Shown: positions 1-5,872 of the stretch, piece by piece | How positions within the stretch are numbered: position 1 is the first letter of the stretch | How the letters are laid out: each line of letters starts with the position of its first letter | Source: DASUFF01 sp036274695 | GTDB taxonomy: Bacteria; UBA10199; JACPAL01; GCA-016699445 | Length of the DNA: 6,511 nt | Assembly: GCA_036274695.1 (NCBI GenBank) | Contig: DASUFF010000073.1 | Coordinates: forward strand, 1 to 6,511 | Direction: 5' to 3' | Program-made: the position numbers and the translations under genes | The notes under the pieces: model-generated | Seen by the model: the letters and a program-made list of their open reading frames with translations, nothing else | The model's database searches: none | What the model was told of the DNA's origin: nothing

Positions 1-561
1 CAAAATCCGCGACCCGTCCGGAGACCACTCGGCCCCGCCGCAATCCGTATTGGGCCGTGTCATCCGCGTGAGCGGCTTGGCGGCGCTTCCGTCGGCCGCG
101 GCGGTCCAAATGTTTTCGATGCGGGAGTCTTTGCGGGACGTGTAGAGGAGCGACTGTCCGTCGGGCGACCAGCGCGGAGAGGAAACATCCGCATCGAGGG
201 CCTTCGGCTCCCCTCCGGCGACCGGGACGATCCAATACCCCGCTCCGGATTCCACCAGGAGTTTCCCGCCGTCCGGCGACCACAGAGGCCATCCGGCGAC
301 GGGCCTGGAAAGGCCCCCGCGCGGCGTCAGGGGCCTCAAGCCCTTTCCGTCGGCGCCGATCAGCCAGAGATGGCTCGGTCGGTCGTCGGACAAAAGGGAA
401 GCCCCCGGCTGGCGGCGGTTGGAGACGAAAGCCAGAAAGCGCCCGTCGGGCGACCAGACGGGACGGCGGTCGCGGATGTCGCCGTAGAGCTTCGGCCAGA
501 GAAAGACGCAGGCCAGCAGGATCAAAGCCGGCGCGATGAAGATTTTAATCGTCTTTTTCAT
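1..561 (-). CDS. TolB/PD40-type beta-propeller protein, membrane-anchored (3' end missing)
   Basis: The first 187 codons are visible and the frame stays open to the window edge, so the C-terminus is missing. Residues 5-22 form one hydrophobic segment after a KK-containing N-terminus; Leu-Leu-Ala-Cys18 within it resembles a weak lipobox, so the protein is either anchored by this helix or a lipoprotein. The rest should be periplasmic. Four WSPDG motifs at residues 36-40, 94-98, 131-135 and 179-183 are the hallmark of PD40 (TolB/WD40-like) propeller blades. Such domains usually serve in protein-protein binding, or as the propeller of a peptidase whose catalytic part comes later; that part would lie outside the window, so the function is open. 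The gene starts 8 bases after the stop of the PPC-like gene with no good ribosome site (only a distant GGGG), which suggests an operon with translational coupling. Confidence 0.85.
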   Translation of the reverse strand, partial: MKKTIKIFIAPALILLACVFLWPKLYGDIRDRRPVWSPDGRFLAFVSNRRQPGASLLSDDRPSHLWLIGADGKGLRPLTPRGGLSRPVAGWPLWSPDGGKLLVESGAGYWIVPVAGGEPKALDADVSSPRWSPDGQSLLYTSRKDSRIENIWTAAADGSAAKPLTRMTRPNTDCGGAEWSPDGSRIL

Positions 562-569
562 GTCGTCGG

Positions 570-1493
570 TCAGCGCCCCGAGAGCCGGGTCATGGTCACC
601 GTGTAGGGCAGGACATCGACCGCCGCCTGATCGATGCCGACGTCGAGGACGTAGTTGCCGTCTTCGGGCAGCGTCAAAGACTCGATCGTCACACGTCCGC
701 CCGAGCCGGAGACGTCGGCCACGGCCTCGCCTTCCTCCCCCTTGCGTTCCCGGGCGACCTTCGCTTTCAGATCCGTCACTTCCTCGGGAGAGGCGATCTC
801 GATGCGGTAAACGTCGCCCCGTTCGCCCGCGAAACGGAAGGTGTCTTTGGTGTTGGTTTCCCAAAAACAGTCCTCATGAGCCATGTCCGCGGCGAGGACG
901 CCGGCGTCGTCATCCGCGCATTCGAGGGTCGCGGCCGTGAGCAAGGCCTCGAAGATGATTTGATTCGCCTCGATATCCGCCGCATCGCTTCCGATGACGA
1001 TGGTATGCCGCCCGGTCTTGAGAGGTTTCCACGACACGCGCTTCACCGCGTTCCCCTCCCCGTCCAGGCCGAGGGTGGCCACCGTTTCTCCCCGCATATC
1101 CAGGATCTGCAGAGCCGCCTCCGATTTTTTCAGGGACTTCATCGCGAGGGTCAGTTCCGTCCCCGGCTCGAGCGGGAGCGAGAAGTAGTCCTTCTGACCC
1201 TTCTTGAGGGGATGATTGATCTTATAAATGCGTTCGTAGTCGATCGGCAGGGCCTGAGCGGCCGTGCTTCCGCCGGCGATGGGAGCGCTGGCCACGCGCT
1301 GCCCGGAACGCGCCGGGGCCGCGGCAACGGGCGCGGGCGCCGCCGCCGGCACGGGGGAAGGCGAAACCTCGGCGGCCGGAGTCTCGGGACATTTGCAGGG
1401 ACATTGGGGGCACTCTTGCGCCCAGGCCGTTCCGGTCAAAGCCGGAAGCGCCACGAGGAAGACCGCCCGAAGAATCCGAACGAATTGGCCCAT
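570..1493 (-). CDS. Exported protein with Cys cluster and two PPC-like beta-sandwich domains
   Basis: This 307-residue protein begins with a Sec signal peptide (residues 1-26, likely cut after Ala-Trp-Ala at 25 or one residue later). The mature N-terminus carries four closely spaced cysteines (C28, C31, C33, C35). A Pro/Ala-rich linker follows (about 36-80). Residues 86-186 look like a PPC (bacterial pre-peptidase C-terminal) beta-sandwich: a KKGQKDYFSLPL start, an LxIxDxxGxxVA middle and a KTGRHTIVI strand. Residues about 190-304 look like a second copy: TKDTFRFAGERGDVYRIEI, then PEDGNYVLDVG. C192 and C209 could pair. PPC domains normally accompany secreted peptidases, but no catalytic domain is present here, so a binding or structural role is inferred. 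It is followed at once by the propeller gene, and the two may work together. The start is set by the signal peptide and a G-rich Shine-Dalgarno just upstream. The PPC assignment comes from the sequence pattern only. Confidence 0.8.
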   Translation of the reverse strand: MGQFVRILRAVFLVALPALTGTAWAQECPQCPCKCPETPAAEVSPSPVPAAAPAPVAAAPARSGQRVASAPIAGGSTAAQALPIDYERIYKINHPLKKGQKDYFSLPLEPGTELTLAMKSLKKSEAALQILDMRGETVATLGLDGEGNAVKRVSWKPLKTGRHTIVIGSDAADIEANQIIFEALLTAATLECADDDAGVLAADMAHEDCFWETNTKDTFRFAGERGDVYRIEIASPEEVTDLKAKVARERKGEEGEAVADVSGSGGRVTIESLTLPEDGNYVLDVGIDQAAVDVLPYTVTMTRLSGR

Positions 1494-1505
1494 GCTCCCC
1501 CCCCC
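1494..1505 (-). promoter_or_regulatory. G-rich ribosome binding site with a nine-G run
   Basis: On the minus strand, GGGGGGGGGAGC lies directly before the ATG at 1493 of the PPC-like gene. The GGGAG part can act as a Shine-Dalgarno only at very short spacing; upstream Gs would pair at a more normal distance. The homopolymer of nine G (plus-strand C at 1497-1505) could change length by slippage and so alter initiation. It could also be a sequencing length error. It lies outside the reading frame either way. Confidence 0.4.
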
Positions 1506-1565
1506 AGGAACCCACCTAGGCTAACCTATGGACGTGGGGCTTTGGGAGGATTATTCGTAGTCCCC

Positions 1566-2579
1566 ATGAAACAGGTCTGGATCACGAAAACCGGCGGCCC
1601 TGAAGTCCTTCAAGTCCGCGAGGCCCCCGACCCCGAGGCCAAGCCGGGCCAAATCCGCATCCGTGTGAAGGCCTCGGGCGTGAACTTCGCCGACCTCATG
1701 GCGCGTCTCGGACTTTATCCGGACGCCCCCAAGCTGCCGGCCGTCGTCGGTTACGAAGTGGCGGGTGTCGTGGATCAAGCCGGAGGCGGAAGTCCTTTCA
1801 AGATCGGAGACCGCGTCGGCGCCATCACGCAGTTCGGCGGCTACAGCGACACCGTCGTCGCGCCGGAAGGCTTCGTCTTCCCTCTTCCCGCCAAGCTTTC
1901 CTTCGAGGAGGCGGCGGCCATCCCCGTCAACTATCTCACCGCCTGGCTCATGCTGGTCGAACAGGGCAACGTGAAAAAAGGCGACCGCGTCCTCGTCCAC
2001 GCGGCGGCCGGCGGCGTCGGGCAGGCGGCGCTCCAGATCTGCAAATGGCGCGGGGCGGAGGTCATCGGAACGGCGAGCAAGGGCAAGCACGAGCGGCTCA
2101 AGAGTTTGGGCGTGGATCACTGCATCGACTACCATTCCCAGGACTTCGAAACGGAAGCGAAGCGCCTGACGGGCGGCCGCGGCGTGACGATCGTCCTGGA
2201 CGCCGTTGGCGGCGCCTCCTATCGCAAGAGCTACCGCTGTCTCGCCCCGCTGGGAAAGCTCATGATGTTCGGCGCCTCGAGCTTCAGCACGGGCGAAAAA
2301 CGCAACCTCCTCTCCGTCGCGAAGGGATTTTTCCAAATGCCCGCCTTCCGGCCGATCCCGCTCATGAACCAGAACCGCGGCGTGATGGGTTTCAACTTAG
2401 GCCACCTCTGGGGTGCGAAGGACTTGCTCAAGCGGTCCACCGCCGACATTTTGGGATTGGTCGCCTCCGGCGATTTCAAACCGCTGGTCGACAAGACCTT
2501 CCCCCTGGAAAAAGCCGGCGAGGCCCACGCCTACATCCACGCCCACAAGAACTTCGGAAAGGTCTTGCTGACGCCGTAA
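1566..2579 (+). CDS. Zinc-independent quinone oxidoreductase (MDR superfamily, VAT1-like)
   Basis: This 337-residue cytosolic protein is an NAD(P)H-dependent MDR oxidoreductase, predicted to reduce quinones or activated carbonyl or enone compounds. The N-terminal GroES-like domain (about 1-125) contains GVNFADLMARLG at 38-49 and PAVVGYEVAGVV at 58-69. The Rossmann domain has the dinucleotide loop AAAGGVG at 146-152, then a second beta strand ending in GTASKGKHERLKSLGVD. There is no zinc-binding cysteine/histidine set, as expected of the quinone oxidoreductase branch. The stretch GKLMMFGASSF and the long insert with NQNRGVMGFNLGHLW (268-282) recall VAT1-type members. The length matches the family. 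ATG at 1566 fits the usual MKQVWIxKTGGPEVL start; the frame is open upstream only as antisense of the neighbouring gene. GGGAGGA at 1544-1550 is 15 bases from the ATG, a long spacing. The substrate cannot be told from sequence. Confidence 0.93.
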   Translation: MKQVWITKTGGPEVLQVREAPDPEAKPGQIRIRVKASGVNFADLMARLGLYPDAPKLPAVVGYEVAGVVDQAGGGSPFKIGDRVGAITQFGGYSDTVVAPEGFVFPLPAKLSFEEAAAIPVNYLTAWLMLVEQGNVKKGDRVLVHAAAGGVGQAALQICKWRGAEVIGTASKGKHERLKSLGVDHCIDYHSQDFETEAKRLTGGRGVTIVLDAVGGASYRKSYRCLAPLGKLMMFGASSFSTGEKRNLLSVAKGFFQMPAFRPIPLMNQNRGVMGFNLGHLWGAKDLLKRSTADILGLVASGDFKPLVDKTFPLEKAGEAHAYIHAHKNFGKVLLTP

Positions 2580-2614
2580 CCGTTTTATACGGTGCCTTCC
2601 AAAAGGGGGTCTTT

Positions 2615-2953
2615 GTGAAAAAATCTTTAATCGCCGCTCTCGTCTCCGTCGGTTTGGTGGCCGCCGCCGCGCCTGCCTTCGCCAAGGGAGGCTACGTCAA
2701 CATCTACCAAGACAAGGGCTTCGGCGGTCAGGTCTTGAAGGTGAAGGCCGGCAAGGACATCGTCGACTTCCTCCAGATGGGTTTCAACGACACCTGCTCG
2801 TCCGTCAAATACTATATCCCCTCCGGCTGGACGGCCGTCCTCTATACCGACAGCAACTTCAAGGGCCGCGCCTACACGATGGCCGGCTCCGGCAGCGCCG
2901 CGGACGTCGGCACCTTCGAAGACAAGTGCTCCTCGATCCAGTGGATCCGGTAA
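2615..2953 (+). CDS. Secreted single-domain beta/gamma-crystallin protein
   Basis: This 112-residue protein has a textbook Sec signal peptide (KK, a hydrophobic core, cut after Ala-Phe-Ala at 23). The mature chain of about 89 residues is one beta/gamma-crystallin domain of two Greek-key motifs. Each key has the aromatic-x4-aromatic-x-Gly signature: Y31..F36-x-G38 and Y77..F82-x-G84. Each also has a calcium signature of the N/D-N/D-x-x-S/T-S type: NDTCSS at 58-63 (exact) and EDKCSS at 102-107 (Glu in the first position). A cysteine sits at the same place in both (C61, C105). Microbial relatives bind calcium and are stabilised by it; a calcium-binding periplasmic or extracellular protein is inferred. 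GTG is the start, chosen because AGGGGG at 2604-2609 is five bases upstream and the signal peptide begins there. It lies 35 bases after the oxidoreductase gene. A weak hairpin (ACCGT/ACGGT, 2579-2593) spans that gap. Confidence 0.9.
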   Translation: MKKSLIAALVSVGLVAAAAPAFAKGGYVNIYQDKGFGGQVLKVKAGKDIVDFLQMGFNDTCSSVKYYIPSGWTAVLYTDSNFKGRAYTMAGSGSAADVGTFEDKCSSIQWIR

Positions 2954-2966
2954 TCGCTCTCCTTCA

Positions 2967-4118
2967 CTAAAACTTGAATTCGATGGGAACCGCCAACGGC
3001 GTTTCGCCGTTCCGGCGGCCGATGAGCGATGCTCCATCCTGCGTCGCCACGACTTCCAAGTCCGTGAAGAAAGCGGCGCCCTTTTGGAATTCCGAAGGCA
3101 GGTCCTTCACCTCCAACTCCAAGGCCACGAAGCCGTCCTTGGTCAGGTCGTACGCGAAAAAACCGAGCCGTTTCTTATCCTCCAGGAAGACCGGGAAGAC
3201 GACCTTGTCGGCGACGAGGAACGGATAGCGTCTCTTGTCCCAAACCCACGACCGGATCGACGATGAGCCGAGCTTATGGATCCTGCGGATCGTTTCCTTG
3301 GGAAGGTCTGCGGGCAGCGCCGTCGGGTTCAGGGCGTTCTCCAGGGCCGCGATGTCTGCCTCCTCAAGAACCTGCGTCTTCCCGAAACTCACCCTCCCCT
3401 TTACGGTGTTTTTGAAGCTTATGATCGACCGCATGAGCGCGACCTTTTTCTGCAAAGGCGTTTCCGTCTCCGTGCGCAGCGAGAAGTTCACCGACACGCC
3501 CGTTTCGATCGGCCTCATGAGGACGTAATCGAAGGTCCGGGCCCAATCTTCCGTCGGGCTCTCGGCGTTCGCGGGGCTTAGGAAACAGTCGTCTCCTTCG
3601 CAGCGGTGAACCCGCTGCCGCCGTTTCGGATCGTAAGTCCAGCTTTGAGCCAGGAACTCGCGGACGACCGGCGCGAAGTAACCTAAATTGTGGATGTGAT
3701 GCCCCGTCTCGTGCGTGAGCGTGATGCCGGCGCTGGCCTTCAGGTGGATGACGCGCGTCGCCGGCGTGTAGAGGCCGACGCTCCGGCGGGTGTACGCCGG
3801 CGGCGCGCTCTTCCGGTAATCGTCGTCGCCCAGCAGCTCGACGCGCTCCAACCCGCAGACGAAGACCGGGTTGGCGTCCTTGAGGAAAGCCAGATTCTCC
3901 CGCAGGGGTTTTAACAATTCGAACGAAGCGTCCTTCAGGAAGACGTCGGGGGCGGCCTTCACGCCACAGGGGTCGACGGCCAGGGGATCATCCGGCGACG
4001 GGGATTCCGGATAAGGTGCGCGACGTACCGCCACCCCGGCCGGAGCGGCGACGCAGCCGGCCCAACCGACCACACCGGCCAGGAAGGCCGAACGGGCGCT
4101 TGAAAGGAAGCCCACCAT
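2967..4118 (-). CDS. Exported HExxH putative zinc metallopeptidase
   Basis: This 383-residue protein has a hydrophobic N-terminal export signal (about 10-30). Cys22 after Trp-Ala-Gly is a poor lipobox match, so a lipoprotein is possible but unproven. The motif HETGH at 136-140, within ITLTHETGHHIHN, is a zincin active site with two His ligands and the catalytic Glu137. About 50 residues later, NAESPTEDWARTFDYVL (184-200) offers Glu186 or Glu190 as the third ligand, as in gluzincin-type enzymes where an E-D-W/F-A helix follows. C173 and C178 flank a short acidic loop and may form a disulfide. Residues about 285-383 are rich in beta strands and look like a separate C-terminal domain without a known motif. 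I do not recognise the family, and the substrate is unknown. The second codon is GTG; AGGTG at 4123-4127 is four bases before the ATG. The gene is convergent with the crystallin gene, with 13 bases between stops. Confidence 0.8.
   Translation of the reverse strand: MVGFLSSARSAFLAGVVGWAGCVAAPAGVAVRRAPYPESPSPDDPLAVDPCGVKAAPDVFLKDASFELLKPLRENLAFLKDANPVFVCGLERVELLGDDDYRKSAPPAYTRRSVGLYTPATRVIHLKASAGITLTHETGHHIHNLGYFAPVVREFLAQSWTYDPKRRQRVHRCEGDDCFLSPANAESPTEDWARTFDYVLMRPIETGVSVNFSLRTETETPLQKKVALMRSIISFKNTVKGRVSFGKTQVLEEADIAALENALNPTALPADLPKETIRRIHKLGSSSIRSWVWDKRRYPFLVADKVVFPVFLEDKKRLGFFAYDLTKDGFVALELEVKDLPSEFQKGAAFFTDLEVVATQDGASLIGRRNGETPLAVPIEFKF
2990..3018. other. Strong inverted repeat at the 3' end of the HExxH gene
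   Basis: AACGGCG (2995-3001), loop TTT, CGCCGTT (3005-3011) form a perfect 7-bp stem. The outer arms CCGCC (2990-2994) and GGCGG (3014-3018) extend it to 12 bp with a two-base bulge. It is inside the HExxH coding sequence but 36 bases past the stop of the convergent crystallin gene, so it could slow or end that transcript. No T-tract follows on the plus strand, so a classical intrinsic terminator is not supported. Confidence 0.35.
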
Positions 4119-4186
4119 CCCCCACCTATCGGGGAAAAATCGATAATGTTGCCTAATGTATACACTTTATTACGTATATAAATGCA
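4119..4186 (-). promoter_or_regulatory. AT-rich intergenic island, candidate promoter for the HExxH gene
   Basis: The 68 bases between the flavoprotein stop and the HExxH start are strikingly AT-rich in a GC-rich window (4132-4186 especially). They hold overlapping TATA-like hexamers, for example TATACA on the minus strand (4157-4162), but no convincing -35 partner. A small inverted repeat, TATCG (4127-4131) and CGATA (4141-4145), sits just upstream of the Shine-Dalgarno. Promoter function is inferred from composition and position only. Confidence 0.35.
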
Positions 4187-5296
4187 TTACTTTGGGCGGG
4201 GGTTCCGCAGGTCCTCGTCGGCCTTGGGGAATTTCCCGAGCCGGAGGAGCCGAACGGCCGCGGCCAGGGTCAGGGCGGCGTTTTTAACCTCGGTCTGGAC
4301 GGCCGCGTCGCCGTCCAACGCCTCGTGGCTGGTGGCGTAAGGCTCGTAATAGCCGATGTACCGGCCGATCGCCGCGGCGTTCCCCGCCGGTTGGAGCTCC
4401 ATGTCGATCAACCAGTCGGTGAGCGCCCGCCGCACCGATTCCACGCCCGTGGCGTCCCCATGAGCGACCACGGAAAACACGCGTCCGGCCAAATGCTTGG
4501 GATAATCCCACCCTTCCAGCTCCAAACGCTTGGCGCGCGCGGGGTCCTTGCCGTGCGTCGTCGTCGGATCGGGATTGCCGCCGTCGGCGCAGACCAGACG
4601 GTCCATCATCAGCTTGAGAACGGACGGGGCCTGGTACCAGTGCACCGGCGTGACGATCAGGATGCCGTGGGCCGAGACCCATTTTTCATAAATCTCCGCC
4701 ATCCAGTCGTTCACTTGCCCCAGCGCGTGATTCGGATAGCACGAGCACGGCCAATGGCAGAGGGCCATGGAAGTGGAGACGCAGGCCTTGCAGGGATAGA
4801 TGATGCGGCCGTATTCGGAGGCGAGGCGGCTTAAGTCGAGAAAATCGACCTCCAACCTTCGTCCCTCGAGCGCTTTGCGGGCGATCTGCGCCAGACGGAA
4901 GGTTTTGGAGATTTCCCCCGGACAGGTCTGATCCGAACGCGGCGAGGCGCAAACGAGCAGGACGCGAGAACGGGTTTTTCGATTTTTCTGCCGCCGTTCG
5001 GCGGCGATCAGGCGGCGGCGCGTCTCCAGCCATTCCGCCGGCAATTCGAAATCCGGCTCGGCGAATCCCCGGCCCGCCTTCCGCGTCCTTGCGGATTTGG
5101 GACCGTTGTAGGTCTTCCAGGCGGCCTCGGCGACGGCGGCGATTTCTCTTTTGAGGGGCGCGAACGGCGGTTCCGAAAAACGGGCGGCCAAACGGCCTTG
5201 GAATTCGTCCCGCGCGAGATCGACGCTCCCCTGCCCTTTCCGTACTTTGAAACACCGGGGAAAAGATCCCTTCCTCGTTCTCTTTTTGCGGAGCAT
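4187..5296 (-). CDS. Flavodoxin-fold FMN protein (NADPH-dependent FMN reductase-like) with Cys cluster and basic N-terminal extension
   Basis: This 369-residue, probably cytosolic, protein has a C-terminal flavodoxin-like domain from about residue 110. RVLLVCASPRSDQTCPGE (111-128) is the first strand and FMN-phosphate loop. The stretch ILIVTPVHWYQAPSVLKLMMDRL (212-234) is the typical flavin-site strand and helix of the NAD(P)H-dependent FMN reductase family. Between them lies a cysteine cluster, C169-x2-C172-x7-C180-x3-C184-x-C186, which recalls but does not match the compact C-x2-C-x2-C cluster of iron-sulfur flavoproteins. Residues 1-109 are an extra domain, very basic at the start, with KAGRGFAEPDFELPAEWLETRR at 73-94. 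My recollection is that close relatives share this layout. It probably transfers electrons or reduces a quinone or xenobiotic; the substrate is unknown. The only plausible start is ATG at 5296, whose Shine-Dalgarno is poor. The SlyD-like gene ends 51 bases upstream on the same strand. Confidence 0.85.
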   Translation of the reverse strand: MLRKKRTRKGSFPRCFKVRKGQGSVDLARDEFQGRLAARFSEPPFAPLKREIAAVAEAAWKTYNGPKSARTRKAGRGFAEPDFELPAEWLETRRRLIAAERRQKNRKTRSRVLLVCASPRSDQTCPGEISKTFRLAQIARKALEGRRLEVDFLDLSRLASEYGRIIYPCKACVSTSMALCHWPCSCYPNHALGQVNDWMAEIYEKWVSAHGILIVTPVHWYQAPSVLKLMMDRLVCADGGNPDPTTTHGKDPARAKRLELEGWDYPKHLAGRVFSVVAHGDATGVESVRRALTDWLIDMELQPAGNAAAIGRYIGYYEPYATSHEALDGDAAVQTEVKNAALTLAAAVRLLRLGKFPKADEDLRNPRPK

Positions 5297-5330
5297 TCCG
5301 AGATTCTAGGGGTTCGGGAGGAAAGTCGCC

Positions 5331-5347
5331 ATAGGGGAATCCCCTAT
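5331..5347. terminator. Perfect hairpin after the SlyD-like gene, possible terminator or attenuator
   Basis: ATAGGGG (5331-5337), loop AAT, CCCCTAT (5341-5347) form a perfect 7-bp stem directly after the stop codon of the SlyD-like gene and 34 bases before the flavoprotein start. No T-run follows it on the minus strand (GGCGACTTTCC comes next), so it may be a weak terminator, an mRNA 3'-end stabiliser or a symmetrical protein site instead. Confidence 0.4.
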
Positions 5348-5815
5348 TTAGTGATGATGACCGCCCGCGCCGTGCGCGTGTCCGTGCTTCACTTCCTCGG
5401 CGGTGGCTTCACGGATCTCGACGATCTCCACGTCGAACGTCAGATCGACGCCCGCCAGGGGGTGATTGCCGTCGAGCGTGGCGTGCGTGGCGGTGACGGA
5501 GACGACGGTGAACGGAGGGCCGTTGCCGTCGGCGGTGATGGTGAACTGTTGCCCGATCTTCAACGTCTTCGGCAGCCGGTCCAAGGGCACGTTCATGATA
5601 AAGCGGTCGTCCCGAGCCCCGTAGGCCTCCGCCGCCGGGACCTGGATCTTTTTCTTGTCCTTCGCCTTCAAGGCTTGGATTTGTTTTTCCAGCCCCGGAA
5701 TGATTTGCTCCGCCCCTTCCATGTACGTCATGGGCTCCTGGCCCACGGAGGAATCGAGGGTTTTTCCGGCGGGATCGGTGAGGGTGTAATGAAACGTGAC
5801 GACGCGTGGGTTCAT
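5348..5815 (-). CDS. slyD: SlyD-like FKBP-type peptidyl-prolyl isomerase with short His tail
   Basis: This 155-residue cytosolic protein (no signal peptide) is an FKBP-type prolyl isomerase and chaperone of the SlyD branch. The FKBP core is split: residues 1-69 include DSSVGQEP (21-28), the QIIPGLE active-site segment (37-43) and the AAEAYG loop (61-66). The insert-in-flap chaperone domain follows (about 70-125) and ends in the branch signature DGNHPLAG (115-122). The final FKBP strand is LTFDVEIVEI (125-134). The C-terminal tail has six histidines (H144, H146, H148, H153-155) but no cysteine and is much shorter than that of E. coli SlyD. SlyD tails bind nickel and other divalent metals in hydrogenase maturation; a metal-binding role here is inferred. 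AGGAG (5821-5825) five bases before the ATG supports the start. It lies 57 bases after the bacterioferritin-like gene on the same strand. Confidence 0.95.
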   Translation of the reverse strand: MNPRVVTFHYTLTDPAGKTLDSSVGQEPMTYMEGAEQIIPGLEKQIQALKAKDKKKIQVPAAEAYGARDDRFIMNVPLDRLPKTLKIGQQFTITADGNGPPFTVVSVTATHATLDGNHPLAGVDLTFDVEIVEIREATAEEVKHGHAHGAGGHHH

Positions 5816-5872
5816 GGGTTCTCCTGCCGCCTGACTTAGTGAAAACCCGTCGGGGAATCCAGAAAAATGAGC

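Noticed and set aside
536..940. Plus-strand open frame rich in Arg and Pro
   Set aside because: Shadow of the PPC-like and propeller genes, without motif or ribosome site.
1512..1533. Near direct repeat ACCTAGG / ACCTATGG between the divergent PPC-like and oxidoreductase genes
   Set aside because: Only two short, imperfect copies; too little to support an operator, though it sits in a divergent promoter gap.
876..1565. Long plus-strand extension upstream of the quinone oxidoreductase start
   Set aside because: It is antisense to the PPC-like gene, its translation is Arg/Gly-rich and without family features, and the MDR protein begins naturally at the ATG at 1566.
1551..2336. 261-codon open frame on the minus strand across the oxidoreductase gene
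   Set aside because: Antisense to a clear MDR gene; its length is expected from GC-rich codon bias and its translation shows no fold or motif.
2045..2614. Plus-strand open frame running into the crystallin gene, which would make a fusion
   Set aside because: It overlaps the oxidoreductase in another frame, is Arg/Pro-rich, and the crystallin has its own signal peptide and Shine-Dalgarno at 2604-2617.
5198..5839. 213-codon plus-strand open frame across the SlyD-like gene
   Set aside because: Antisense to the well-supported FKBP gene; low-complexity translation typical of GC-rich shadows.
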